A stretch of DNA of 64,000 nt from Salinivenus lutea (GTDB lineage Bacteria; Bacteroidota; Rhodothermia; Rhodothermales; Salinibacteraceae): assembly GCA_002894685.1 (NCBI GenBank), contig NCRC01000005.1:98300-162299 (forward strand), given 5' to 3'. Numbering within the stretch: position 1 is the stretch's first letter; every line of letters begins with the position of its first letter. The notes beneath the pieces are model-generated. The model was given only the letters and a program-made list of their open reading frames with translations, had not been told where the DNA came from and made no database searches. The position numbers and the translations under genes were made by a program. Positions 24,615-35,022 of the stretch are shown here, piece by piece.

Positions 24615-27002
24615 ATGACTCAATTTGGAAAACGACTCGCGTCTCTCGCATCCCTTTTCGCGTTCGTTGTTCTCTTCGTTCCGCCCGTCGCGGCCCAGTC
24701 CACCGGCACCCTCGCCGGCACCGTGACCGACGCCGAGACGGGCGACCCCCTGCCGGGCGTCAACGTCGTGCTGTCCGAGATCGACCGGGGGGCCGCCACC
24801 GGGCCCGACGGCCAGTTCACGCTGCGCGACGTGGCCGAGGGGACGTATGCCCTGGAGGCCCGCTTCGTGGGCTACACGACGGTTGCGCGCACCGTCGACG
24901 TGACCGCGGGCGGCACCACCCGGCTCCGCCTCCGCCTTGAGTCAAAGGCCGTGGACCTTGACGGCATCGAGGTGACGGCCCTGCGGCCCGGCACCCAGCC
25001 CACCGGCGACCTGCAGAGCGAACAGATTCGGGAGGCCGAGGTGGCCGATCCCGGCGAACTCCTGCGCGGCCTGCCGGGCGTCGGCTCAACGCGGCGCGGT
25101 CCCATCGGGCTCGACCCCAACGTGCGCGGGCTGGCGGAGGCCGAGGTGGGCGTCTACGTAAACGGCATGCGCAGCTTCCCCGCCGGGCCCGCCCGCATAG
25201 ACTCGCCCATGAGCCACATCGACCCCAGCACCATCGCCAACGTCAACGTGGTGAAGGGGCCGTACGCGCTCACCTGGGGCCCCGGCAACATGAGTGCGGT
25301 GCGCGTGACGCAGCGCGGCGAGGACCCGCCCCGCACGCCCCTCACCGGGACGGTGCGCACCGGGTACGACGCAAACCTCGGGGCGGTAGAGACGACCGGC
25401 TTTGCGATGGGGCGGCAGGGCCGCTGGTTCTACAGTGCCAACGGCGCGTGGCGTCAGGGACACGATTACGAAACCGGTGCGGACGAAACTGTGCCCGGCG
25501 ACTTCGAGTCGGCCGACGGCCGGGGGCGCATCGGCGTCGAGCTGTCGGACCACTCCACCCTGTCGGTGAACGGCAGCTACCAGACGCAGGACAACCTCGA
25601 CTACCCGGGCCGGCTCCTGAATGCCTCGTTCTTCGAGACGGGGATGGGGCAGCTCAACTACTCGTTCACGCCGGAGGGGGACGTGCTCCAGTCCCTGGAG
25701 GTGCAGGCCAATGCCCAGCAGACCCTCCACGCGATGGACAACGAGGGCAAGCCGACGTACGAGGCCGGGGAGAATCGCCCGCCGCTCCGCATCGGCGTGC
25801 AGTCGGAAATCCAGAACTTCAGCGGCCGGGGGGCGGCGGACCTGGCGCTCGGTGAGGAATGGGACCTGACGGTCGGCGGCGATGTGGTCCACACCTTCCG
25901 CGACGCCACCCGCTCCCTCGAAGCCGTGATGCCCGACGGTTCTCGCATGGTCCCCGGCTTCTACAAGACGGCGGACGGTCGGGTGCGCAACCAGGCGTGG
26001 CCGGGCGTCACCCTCTCGCAGCAGGGCGCCTTCGTGCGGGTGCGCCGCCCGGTGGGCACCGCCCTCACCCTCACGGCCACCGGCCGGGTCGACGCCATGC
26101 AGTCGGACGCCAACACGCCCCTGCAGCCGTTCCTCGACAACACGGGCACGACCCGGGCGGACATGGACCGGCAGGACACGCGCCTCAGCGGGGCCCTCAC
26201 GGCCGCCGTGCCCCTGGCGGATCGCTGGACGCTCTCCCTGGGCGTCGGGTCGGCGGCGCGGGCGCCCACGGCGCTGGAGCGCTATTCGCACCAGTTCCCG
26301 GCCAACAAGTCGCAGACGAGCGCCGAGTTCTTGGGCACGCCCACGCTGGCGCCGGAACGGAGCACGCAGGCGGACCTGTGGCTGGAGGGCACCGGCGAGC
26401 GGTGGTCGCTGAGCGTGAACGGGTTCGCCCGCCACCTCGACGACTACATCACCTTTGAGCCCACCGATGTTCAGAAGATTCTGCCACTGACCCCCGATCG
26501 GGTCATAGATGGAGACACAGTCTCCGTTTTCCAGTACACCAACGGCACGGCGAACTTCGTTGGGGGAGAGGTGAGGGCGGCAGTGTCCCCCGTGGAGCCC
26601 CTCACGCTCCGCGCCTCCGGAAGCGTGCTGTGGGGCCGCGACGAGACGCTCGATGAGCCCGCGTTCGGCGTGGCGCCGCCGTCGGCCACGCTCGGCGCGC
26701 GGTGGAGCCCCTCCGTGGGCCTTCGGCACGTCTCGGAGGTGTACGTGGACGGGGCGCTCGCCCTCACGGCCGAGCAGGACCGGGTGGCCGCCTTCCGGAG
26801 CGAGAGCCCGACCGACGGCTACACGACCGTCGACCTGCGGGTGGGCGCGCAGATCCTGCGGCGCGTGAACCTGAAGGCGGGCGTGCAGAATCTCTTCGAC
26901 GTGACGTACGCCAACCACCTGAACGCGAAGAACCCGTTCAGCGGCGCGCGCATCCCGGAGCCGGGGCGCGTGATCTCCACGACGTTGAGCGTGCAGTTCT
27001 AG
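24615..27002 (+). CDS. TonB-dependent outer-membrane receptor
   Basis: The 795-residue protein has a signal peptide (cleavage near PPVAAQS, residue about 27), then a carboxypeptidase-regulatory-like domain (about 30-115, GTVTDAETGDPLPGVNVVL), a plug domain (about 125-245) and a beta-barrel ending in the C-terminal Phe of STTLSVQF. The layout is that of Bacteroidota receptors that import metal chelates, vitamins or glycans using TonB. The plug contains NGMRSFPAGPARIDSPMSH and VVKGPYALTWGPGNMSAVRV. No SusD partner is adjacent, which argues against glycan uptake. The Cys/His-rich gene before it and the thiol-oxidoreductase after it favour a metal or metal complex, but this is not proven. Confidence 0.9.
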   Translation: MTQFGKRLASLASLFAFVVLFVPPVAAQSTGTLAGTVTDAETGDPLPGVNVVLSEIDRGAATGPDGQFTLRDVAEGTYALEARFVGYTTVARTVDVTAGGTTRLRLRLESKAVDLDGIEVTALRPGTQPTGDLQSEQIREAEVADPGELLRGLPGVGSTRRGPIGLDPNVRGLAEAEVGVYVNGMRSFPAGPARIDSPMSHIDPSTIANVNVVKGPYALTWGPGNMSAVRVTQRGEDPPRTPLTGTVRTGYDANLGAVETTGFAMGRQGRWFYSANGAWRQGHDYETGADETVPGDFESADGRGRIGVELSDHSTLSVNGSYQTQDNLDYPGRLLNASFFETGMGQLNYSFTPEGDVLQSLEVQANAQQTLHAMDNEGKPTYEAGENRPPLRIGVQSEIQNFSGRGAADLALGEEWDLTVGGDVVHTFRDATRSLEAVMPDGSRMVPGFYKTADGRVRNQAWPGVTLSQQGAFVRVRRPVGTALTLTATGRVDAMQSDANTPLQPFLDNTGTTRADMDRQDTRLSGALTAAVPLADRWTLSLGVGSAARAPTALERYSHQFPANKSQTSAEFLGTPTLAPERSTQADLWLEGTGERWSLSVNGFARHLDDYITFEPTDVQKILPLTPDRVIDGDTVSVFQYTNGTANFVGGEVRAAVSPVEPLTLRASGSVLWGRDETLDEPAFGVAPPSATLGARWSPSVGLRHVSEVYVDGALALTAEQDRVAAFRSESPTDGYTTVDLRVGAQILRRVNLKAGVQNLFDVTYANHLNAKNPFSGARIPEPGRVISTTLSVQF

Positions 27003-27166
27003 CCGGCCCCCCGGCGTGCACCAACAGGGCGGGCCGTCCGGGAGGGGCCGAGCCCGGGAACCTCTCGGGCGGCCCCAAAATTGGAGCGGTGACGGTTCTG
27101 TCAACCAGAAGCCGTCGTCCGTCCGGTTCCGTCTTCGCCGTTCTGTCCATTTCTGCTCTGTTTCCC

Positions 27167-27829
27167 ATGCGATCAACCGTATCGTTTCTCGTCCGCGGGC
27201 TCTCTGTGCTCGTGGTCGCTGCCGGATTGTTTTCTGCCGGCTCGGCCGTGGCTCAATCGTGCGGCTTCAACGGCCAGCTGAACATGAATCCGGAGCAGCT
27301 GGCGAAGTCGGAGCCCGTGCAGGGCAACACGGAGGCCGACCTGCTCCTGGTCGAGTTCTTCGATCCCAACTGCCCGCACTGCCAGGACTTCAAGCCCGTG
27401 ATGGATCAGGTGATGGAGCAGTACGGGGATCGGGTGCGCTACTACAAGCAGCCGGTGCCGCTGTGGCAGTTCTCACGCCCGCAGATCCAGGCCATCCTGT
27501 TGTCCAAGCAACAGGGCAAGTACTACGACATGATTGACGCCCAACTCACGAGTCCCTACGCCGGGAAGGGCGGCATGACGACGGACCAGCTCGCGTCGCT
27601 GGCGGAGGAGATCGGCATTGACGGCGACTGGATGCGTGAGAAGCTGAACTCGGGGGACATGCAGGCCGCGGTGAATCGCCTGCCCTACGAGGCCCGCAAG
27701 GCCGGTGTGCAGAGCACGCCCACCCTGGCGATTGGGGGAAAGGTGGTGGGCAACCGGTCGGCCGCCTGCATCGGCCAGCTGATTGAACAGGAGCTGTCCG
27801 GCTCGGCGAGCGCCGCGTCGGGGTCGTAA
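27167..27829 (+). CDS. DsbA-family periplasmic thiol oxidoreductase
   Basis: The 220-residue protein has a signal peptide (cleavage near SAVAQS, residue 30) and a thioredoxin fold with a helical insert. The active site is FFDPNCPHCQDF (CPHC at 69-72) and the cis-Pro loop is VQSTPTLAIGG. CPHC is the DsbA active site, so a disulfide oxidant or the partner of a periplasmic maturation system is likely. Two additional Cys residues lie near the N-terminus of the mature chain (SCGF) and near the C-terminus (AACIGQ). The start at 27167 precedes the Lys/Arg-poor but clearly hydrophobic signal. It follows the TonB receptor by about 165 bases. Confidence 0.85.
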   Translation: MRSTVSFLVRGLSVLVVAAGLFSAGSAVAQSCGFNGQLNMNPEQLAKSEPVQGNTEADLLLVEFFDPNCPHCQDFKPVMDQVMEQYGDRVRYYKQPVPLWQFSRPQIQAILLSKQQGKYYDMIDAQLTSPYAGKGGMTTDQLASLAEEIGIDGDWMREKLNSGDMQAAVNRLPYEARKAGVQSTPTLAIGGKVVGNRSAACIGQLIEQELSGSASAASGS

Positions 27830-27879
27830 CGGGCTCCTGACGCCCAGTCTGGTTCTTTTTCTCCATCTCCGGCGAGACA

Positions 27880-28113
27880 ATGGCAAACACGCCCGGGCGC
27901 AACGATCCGTGTCCCTGCGGCAGTGGGGAAAAGTACAAGCACTGCTGCATGAATGAGTCGGCCTGGTACGAGAACACGCTCCTTTCCGGGGCGCTGGTCG
28001 CCATCGCGGTGGTGGCGGCGCTCGTGCTGATTGGGATGATGTTCTTCGGGGGCGGCGGGCCGGAATGCCCGCCCGGCCAGGTCTGGTCGCAGGCCCACGG
28101 GCACTGTCACTGA
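27880..28113 (+). CDS. SEC-C motif membrane miniprotein
   Basis: The 77-residue protein opens with a SEC-C zinc motif, [16 protein letters not shown] (Cys11, 13, 22, 23), then has one membrane helix (about 36-56) and ends with [17 protein letters not shown], which holds Cys63, His73, His75, Cys76 and His77. SEC-C normally binds one zinc and mediates contacts with SecB or other proteins. Here it is on a membrane anchor with a second metal-ligand cluster on the other side. It lies 50 bases after the DsbA-like gene, so the two are likely co-expressed. Function is unknown. Confidence 0.75.
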   Translation: MANTPGRNDPCPCGSGEKYKHCCMNESAWYENTLLSGALVAIAVVAALVLIGMMFFGGGGPECPPGQVWSQAHGHCH

Positions 28114-28226
28114 GCGGGGCGGCGAGAGAGGCGCGTTGCCGGCCGGGGGCTGCGCGCCGCGTTGCTTTTCAGGGCGGGACCACATTTCTTTGGAATGGTC
28201 GATTGCCCACGCAGCCGCACCTCCCC

Positions 28227-29180
<954 letters not shown>

Positions 29181-29243
29181 CGCCGCCCCGCCCGGATGCC
29201 TCCTCTCCGCACGTCATGCACGCATTCACCGTCCCCCGCAGCC

Positions 29244-30545
29244 GTGTCCGCCCACAAAATTTGGCTCATCCTGTCGAGCGAGTTCTGGCGTCGCGTCCGG
29301 TCGAAGGCCTTCATCCTGGCGACGCTCCTGGTGCCGGTGGGGTTCGTGATTCTGGCGGCGGCGCCGGCCCTCTTCGGCTACCTGGCCGAGCAGACCGACG
29401 AACGGGTGGTGGCGCTGGTCGACGAGACCGATCAGCTTGCCGACTCGCTGGCGGCGGCCGGGGGCGACCGCATCACGTTCGAGTCGACCGACGCGCCGAT
29501 CGACTCGGTGCGGGCCGCCGTGCGGGGCGGCGTGTACGACGGCTACCTGCTCCTGCCCGCCTCGCTGTTGGACGGTGAGGGGGAGGCGACCTACTACTCC
29601 ATGGAGGGCGGCGGCCTCACCCTGCGCACGCAGATCGACGGCATGGTGAATCGGGTAATCCAGGAACGCCGCCTGACGAGCGCGGGCGCCGACGCGTCCG
29701 TTCTGTCGATTGTGCGCTCGGATGTGGGCCTCAGCACCCGCAAGCTGGCGGAGGACGAAGGCACCACGGCGGACAGCTCGCTCGCGCTCACCGCCATCGG
29801 GTACGCGATGGCCTTCATCATCTATTTCGCCGTCTTCATCTACGGCCAGTACGTGATGCAGGGCGTGATTGAGGAGAAAAGCAACCGCGTGGTTGAAATC
29901 GTCGTGTCGTCCGTGCGGCCCTTTGAGCTGCTGATGGGCAAGGTGCTGGGGATCGGCGCCATGGGGCTCGTGCAGATGGTGACGTGGGCCGTGCTGGTGG
30001 GGGGTGGCTTTGCCGTGGCGGGGCCCGTGCTGGCGCTGGTGATGAGTCCGGAGGATCTGGGCGTGGCGCCGGACGCCTCGCAGCAGGCCATGGCGGAGGC
30101 GGCGGGGGCGTCGCTTCCCACCCTCCCGCTCGACCTCATGGTGTGGTTCGTGCTCTTCTTCCTCGGGGGCTTTCTGCTTTACGCCTCGCTCTTTGCCGCC
30201 GTGGGGTCGGCCGTAGAGCAGCAGCAGGACGCGCAGAATCTGCTCCTGCCGGTGATGACGCCCCTCATCGTGCCCATCCTCTTCCTCTTCTTCATCATCG
30301 AGAGCCCGAACGCGACGGTGTCGGTCGTGATGTCCATCATCCCGTTCTTCTCACCGATCCTGATGGTGCTGCGGGCGGCCATCGCCAACGTGCCGCTGTG
30401 GGAGATCGGGCTGGCGTTTGGGCTGCTCCTCGCCACATTTGTCGGGATGATCTGGGTGGCGGGGCGCATCTACCGCGTCGGCATCCTGTCCTACGGCAAG
30501 ACGCCCGGCTTTCGCGAGATTGCCAAGTGGGTGACGTACGACTGA
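29244..30545 (+). CDS. ABC-2 type transporter permease (NatB/YhaP-like)
   Basis: The 433-residue membrane protein starts with a cytoplasmic amphipathic segment (KIWLILSSEFWRRVRSKAF), a first membrane helix, a large extracellular domain (about 60-190) and a cluster of five to six helices from about residue 195 on. The segment VMQGVIEEKSNRVVEIVVSSVRPFELLMGKVLGIG is typical of ABC-2 permeases of the sodium-exporter type. I chose the GTG at 29244, because family members begin a few residues before KIWL; the ATG at 29196 would add 16 unrelated residues. With the ATPase at 28227 it should form an exporter; a role in Na+ or drug export fits a halophile but is inferred. Confidence 0.88.
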   Translation: MSAHKIWLILSSEFWRRVRSKAFILATLLVPVGFVILAAAPALFGYLAEQTDERVVALVDETDQLADSLAAAGGDRITFESTDAPIDSVRAAVRGGVYDGYLLLPASLLDGEGEATYYSMEGGGLTLRTQIDGMVNRVIQERRLTSAGADASVLSIVRSDVGLSTRKLAEDEGTTADSSLALTAIGYAMAFIIYFAVFIYGQYVMQGVIEEKSNRVVEIVVSSVRPFELLMGKVLGIGAMGLVQMVTWAVLVGGGFAVAGPVLALVMSPEDLGVAPDASQQAMAEAAGASLPTLPLDLMVWFVLFFLGGFLLYASLFAAVGSAVEQQQDAQNLLLPVMTPLIVPILFLFFIIESPNATVSVVMSIIPFFSPILMVLRAAIANVPLWEIGLAFGLLLATFVGMIWVAGRIYRVGILSYGKTPGFREIAKWVTYD

Positions 30546-30627
30546 TGTCCTCCCGGCGGGTCGGCCCGATGGCAGTGGGCGTCGGAGGGGGCGGGCGAAA
30601 CGCGAGCCATGTCCCCAGCACTCGTGC

Positions 30628-32502
30628 CTACACGCCCCACATCCACCAGATGCCGCCGCAGGTGACGACGGCGAGCAGGAGCTGCAGCGGCGCGCCCATC
30701 CGCATGAAGTCGGTGAAGCGGTAGCCGCCCGGGCCGTACACCATCAGGTTCGTCTGGTAGCCGATGGGCGTGAGCATGGCACAGCTGGCCGCAAACGTGA
30801 CCGCCAGGACGAACGCGAACGGGTTGGCGCCCGTCATCTGGGCCGCCTCCACGGCCACCGGTATCATGAGAACCACGCTGGCGTTGTTGCTGATGACCTG
30901 CGTGATGAGGGAGGTCACGACGTAGAACATCAGGAGCATGGCGATGGGCGGGAGCACGTCGGCGGCGCTCCCCATCAGGTACGCCACGTACGCCGCGGTG
31001 CCGGAGCGCTCCAGGGCCATGCCCAGCGGAATGAGTCCGGCGAGCAGCACGATCACGCTCCAGTCCACCGCCTCGTACAGCTCGTTGGGGCGCACGCAGC
31101 CGGTCGCCACCATCCCCACGATGCCCCCGAGGGCCGACACCACGATGGGCACCACGTCGAACGCCGCGAGGCCCACCACCGCCCCCAGGATGCCGAGGGC
31201 CACGGGCAGCTTTTCCGAGCGGAAGGACGCCTCGTCGTCGGCCCGGATCACGACGAACGTGCGGCTGCGGTCGAACTGCTTGGCGGCCGCGGCCGACGCC
31301 TGGATGAGCAGCGTGTCGCCGCCCTGCAGGGGCACGCGGTCGATCTCGTCGTAGAGCAGGGCGCCGGACCGCCGGATGGCCAGCACGAGCGCATCGAAGC
31401 GTTGGGCGAAGGCGCTGGAGCGGAGCGTTTCGCCCACGAGCGGGCTGTCGGAGAGCAGTACCACCTCAATGAGGGCCTCGCCCTTCCGCTCCACCTCGAA
31501 GTCCTGCTCGGTAATCTTGGTGCGCACAATCGGCTCCAGCTTCTGCGTCTCCATCAGCTGGAGGAGCGTGTCGCGGTTGGTGCGGAGCAGCAGCGTGTCG
31601 CCGGGTCGAAACTGCTTCGGCCCCAGCGGGGCGGGAAAGTCGACGCCGTTCCGCGACATCTGCACGATGTCCACGTCGAGCTCCAGCTGCGTGAGCGCCT
31701 GCCGCACCGTGTAGCCCACGAGCGGCGAGTCCTCCGTCACGACCACCTCGCTCAGATACCCACTGATTGCAAACTCCTCCGTCAGGTCGTCCGCCGGCTT
31801 GATGCGCTCGGGGAGCAGGCGGTGGCCCACCGTCAGCAAATACGCCGTGCCCACCGCCAGCACGAGCGCCCCCAGGGCCGTAAACTCGAACATCGAGAAC
31901 GGATGGCCCAGCAGGCGCGCGCTCACGTCGCTCGCCAGGATGGAGGTGGAGGTGCCGATGAGCGTGAGCATGCCCCCCATCATCGACGCGAACGAGATGG
32001 GCATCAGCAGCTTCGACGGCGAGATGCGGAGCGTGCGCCCCAGGTTCACGGCCATCGGAATCATCATCGCCACCACCGGGGTGTTGTTGATGACGCCCGC
32101 CGTGGTCCCCGAAAGGCCGACGAGCGCCCCGTACGCCCGGTAGAAGCGGCCCTTGGACCAGTCGGCGATGCGCGCGCCCACCCGCCGGATGGCCCCGGTG
32201 CGCCGGATGCCCTCGCTCAGGATAAACATGGCCAGCACCGTGACGGTCGCCGTGCTCGCAAAGCCCGAAATGCCGTCCGTCGGTCCCACGCCGGTCCAGG
32301 GCTCCAGCAGAATGACGGCCACCATCGTCCCGAGGGCCGTGACGTCGATGGGGATGAGTTCCGAGATGAAGAGGGCCAGCACTGCGGCGATGATCCCCAG
32401 CACCACCAGCATGTCGATGGTGAAGGCCGGAGCGGCCTGGGCGAGGACGGGGGCGAGGGCGAGGAGCATGTGGGAGAAAAGAAGGAGCGAAAGAAGGTGC
32501 AC
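30628..32502 (-). CDS. SLC13-family permease with two TrkA-C domains
   Basis: The 624-residue membrane protein has an N-terminal CitT/ArsB-like half (about 28-215), two RCK_C/TrkA-C domains in the middle (about 230-315 and 330-410, the latter with EVVLLSDSPLVGETLR) and a C-terminal transport half with QVISNNASVVLMIPVAV. The NNTPVVAMMIPMA segment near residue 140 is the matching motif of the first half. Such DASS-type carriers move dicarboxylates, sulfate or other divalent anions with Na+; the cytosolic TrkA-C pair probably senses a ligand. Convergent with the ABC permease across about 80 bases. Confidence 0.9.
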   Translation of the reverse strand: MHLLSLLLFSHMLLALAPVLAQAAPAFTIDMLVVLGIIAAVLALFISELIPIDVTALGTMVAVILLEPWTGVGPTDGISGFASTATVTVLAMFILSEGIRRTGAIRRVGARIADWSKGRFYRAYGALVGLSGTTAGVINNTPVVAMMIPMAVNLGRTLRISPSKLLMPISFASMMGGMLTLIGTSTSILASDVSARLLGHPFSMFEFTALGALVLAVGTAYLLTVGHRLLPERIKPADDLTEEFAISGYLSEVVVTEDSPLVGYTVRQALTQLELDVDIVQMSRNGVDFPAPLGPKQFRPGDTLLLRTNRDTLLQLMETQKLEPIVRTKITEQDFEVERKGEALIEVVLLSDSPLVGETLRSSAFAQRFDALVLAIRRSGALLYDEIDRVPLQGGDTLLIQASAAAAKQFDRSRTFVVIRADDEASFRSEKLPVALGILGAVVGLAAFDVVPIVVSALGGIVGMVATGCVRPNELYEAVDWSVIVLLAGLIPLGMALERSGTAAYVAYLMGSAADVLPPIAMLLMFYVVTSLITQVISNNASVVLMIPVAVEAAQMTGANPFAFVLAVTFAASCAMLTPIGYQTNLMVYGPGGYRFTDFMRMGAPLQLLLAVVTCGGIWWMWGV

Positions 32503-32681
32503 GACGGGTCCACGAAAAAAGCGCTCCGTCCTACACTAAGCCACTACGCAGTGGACGCGGCAGGCCTCGGGACGCGGAGACAGAAGAGAGGCAACAAAAA
32601 TTTACCGCCTAACAGGATGGCGACGCGGAGGGCCAGACGCAACCGGCCGGGGGCACGAGACAACTCCCCTGCGGGCGCGGC

Positions 32682-34010
32682 CTATGCCGAGTTCGTATCC
32701 CCTGCAAGCAGCGTGCCCCGCACGTACGGCACGCCGAGGGTAACGAGGCGTCCCCCCATGAGCGTCGTGATGCCCCACCACACGCCCGCCAGGCCCCAGC
32801 CCATCGGAATCACGAGCAGGAGCACGACCGCGGCGGCCCCGGCGGTGCCGATCATCGCCTTGGCCAGGTACGAAAACTCCTCGGCGCCCATATAGATGCC
32901 GTCCCCCACAAAGACGAGCCCGTTCAGGGGCTGCAGCAGCGCCACAAACGGGTACACGCCCAGCAGTGCGGCGATGGTGGCGGGGTCGTCCGTGAAAAAG
33001 TGCGGCAGCACCGGCCGCAGCGCAAAGAACAGAAGGCCGAGGGCGAGGCCCACGCCCAGGCCCCACTGCACCAGCCGGTCGGAGACGGCCCGTGCCGTGT
33101 CGGGGTCTTCGGCGCCCAGGTGTTTGGAGACGAGGGCCTGCCCGGCCACGGCCAGCGCGTCCACCACGAGGGCGAGGAAGGTCCAGAGCTGGTTGGCGAC
33201 CTGGTGGGCGGCGACGGCCGTCACGCCCACTCGTGCCGCCACGGCGGTGGCGAGCGTCATGGTGCCCACGAGGGCTCCGGTGCGCAGGAGCAGGTCGCGG
33301 CCCGTTTTCAGGAAGGGGACCAGGGTGTGCAGCGCCGGCCACGCGAGCGTGATGCCGAGTGCCTCGCGCCGCCGGTGGAGCAGCAGAAACAGAAAGGCCA
33401 GGGCGCCCAGCCACTGCGCGATGGCGGTGGCCGCCGCGGCCCCGGCCACGCCCCAGCCGAAGACGAAGATGAAGAGAGGGTCGAGGCTCGCGTTCACGAT
33501 GTTGAACCCGACCGTGACGAGCATCGGCGTGCGGGTGTCCTGGTAGCCGCGGAAGGCCCCGTTGCTGGCCGTGATGATGAGCAGGGCGGGGCCCGCCAGC
33601 GCCCGCACGCGGAGGTAGGAGAGGGCGGGCCCCATCAGTTCGCCCTGCGCCCCCATGATGCGGAGCAGGAGCGGCGCCGCGGCCTGCAGGACGAGAAGGG
33701 CCACCACCCCGGCAAGGACCGCCAGGGTGAGGGCCCGCACCACGGCCCGACCGGCTTCTTCCCGGTTGCCTTCGCCCACCGCCTGTCCCACGCGCGGAGT
33801 GGTGCCGTACGCCAGGAAGTTGAAGAGGACGAACGCCATGGAGAAGAGCGAGGCGTTCACGCCCAGCGCACCAAGGGGCACCGAGCCCAGCTGGCCCACG
33901 AAGGCGGTGTCGATGAGCGAGACGAGGGGGTCGGACGCCAGGCCGGCCAGGGCGGGCACGGCGAGGTCCAGGATGGGGCGATCGTGTGGACTGGTGAGCG
34001 ACAGGCGCAC
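32682..34010 (-). CDS. MATE-family efflux transporter
   Basis: The 442-residue protein has twelve predicted membrane helices and MATE hallmarks: LVSLIDTAFVGQLGSVPLGALG near residue 31 and the repeat equivalent VTAVAAHQVANQLWTF near 222. It should export organic cations or related compounds in exchange for Na+ or H+. The family subgroup resembles DinF-like proteins. It is in the same direction as the SLC13 gene, 179 bases upstream, with its own promoter likely in the 250-base gap to the response regulator. Confidence 0.92.
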   Translation of the reverse strand: MRLSLTSPHDRPILDLAVPALAGLASDPLVSLIDTAFVGQLGSVPLGALGVNASLFSMAFVLFNFLAYGTTPRVGQAVGEGNREEAGRAVVRALTLAVLAGVVALLVLQAAAPLLLRIMGAQGELMGPALSYLRVRALAGPALLIITASNGAFRGYQDTRTPMLVTVGFNIVNASLDPLFIFVFGWGVAGAAAATAIAQWLGALAFLFLLLHRRREALGITLAWPALHTLVPFLKTGRDLLLRTGALVGTMTLATAVAARVGVTAVAAHQVANQLWTFLALVVDALAVAGQALVSKHLGAEDPDTARAVSDRLVQWGLGVGLALGLLFFALRPVLPHFFTDDPATIAALLGVYPFVALLQPLNGLVFVGDGIYMGAEEFSYLAKAMIGTAGAAAVVLLLVIPMGWGLAGVWWGITTLMGGRLVTLGVPYVRGTLLAGDTNSA

Positions 34011-34260
34011 CGCGAGACAGGCGGGTTCGTTCGACGATGGGGCGCCTGCTGCACGGGCCAGGCGGAGGAGGGATTCGGGGCGTCCGCGGGGAGGGCGCGC
34101 CCGCAGGGAAATTCACAACAGGCCCACGCGCCCGGGGCCCGCTCCGAGGGGCCCTTCACGCCCGCAGAACGGATTGGTAATGGTTCCATAACAACAGGGG
34201 CACAGCGGCCGGTGTACAATATCCGCTATTCGTCGATCTACTGCATGCATCCAACCGACC

Positions 34261-34980
34261 GTGGAATCGACCACGCTGGGAGACAATGGGCCGCTGGTGC
34301 TCGTCGTGGACGACGAGGAAGACCTGCTCAGCCTGCTCGACTATAACCTGAAACAGGAGGGCTTTCGGGTGGTCCTGGCCCGCGATGGCGTCGAGGGCAT
34401 CGAGCAGGCCCACGAGCACGAGCCCGACCTCATCATCCTCGACATCATGATGCCGAAGATGGATGGCATCGAGGTGTGTGAGAAGCTCCGTACGGATGCC
34501 CGACTGCGCACCATCCCGATCATGATGCTCACCGCCCGCGACAGCGAGGACGACCAGGTGGAGGGGCTCGACGTAGGAGCGGACATCTACCTCAGCAAGC
34601 CCGTGTCGGTGGACGTCATTTTGAGCCAGTCGAAGGCCCTGCTCCGCAGCGCCCGCCGCTACGCGGACCCGCCGGACCGCATCGAGATTCACGACCTGCG
34701 CGTCGACCGCGACCGCTACCTCGTCTACCAGCACCAAAACGGGGCGGACGAGGAGGCCACCGAGATGCGGCTCCCGCGCAAGGAGTTCGAGCTGCTCTAC
34801 TTCCTTGCCTCGCACCCCGGCAAGGTGTTCTCCCGCCAAGAAATTCTCGATGAGGTGTGGGGCCGCGACGTCTACGTGGTGGACCGCACCGTGGACGTGC
34901 ACGTGCGGAAGATCCGTGAGAAAATTGGCAGCGAATACATCGAAACGGTGAAAGGGGTTGGGTATCGTTTTAAAAAATAG
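34261..34980 (+). CDS. OmpR/PhoB-family response regulator
   Basis: The 239-residue regulator has a receiver domain (about 12-125: VVDDEEDLL, phosphorylated Asp in [23 protein letters not shown] and the Lys of YLSKPVS) and a winged-helix DNA-binding domain (about 145-238: [41 protein letters not shown]). It starts with GTG at 34261; no in-frame ATG precedes the receiver. It sits 42 bases before pstS, so it is very probably the PhoB-like regulator of phosphate uptake. No histidine kinase gene follows, unlike in the usual phoB-phoR pairs. Confidence 0.9.
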   Translation: MESTTLGDNGPLVLVVDDEEDLLSLLDYNLKQEGFRVVLARDGVEGIEQAHEHEPDLIILDIMMPKMDGIEVCEKLRTDARLRTIPIMMLTARDSEDDQVEGLDVGADIYLSKPVSVDVILSQSKALLRSARRYADPPDRIEIHDLRVDRDRYLVYQHQNGADEEATEMRLPRKEFELLYFLASHPGKVFSRQEILDEVWGRDVYVVDRTVDVHVRKIREKIGSEYIETVKGVGYRFKK

Positions 34981-35022
34981 CGCGGCGTTTCCCTCATTCT
35001 CTCGCACCGAGCCAACGCACCC

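Noticed and set aside
31402..32895. A 497-codon plus-strand open frame opposite the SLC13 gene
   Set aside because: The product is a His/Arg/Glu-rich low-complexity chain, while the minus strand encodes a well-formed membrane transporter with TrkA-C domains.
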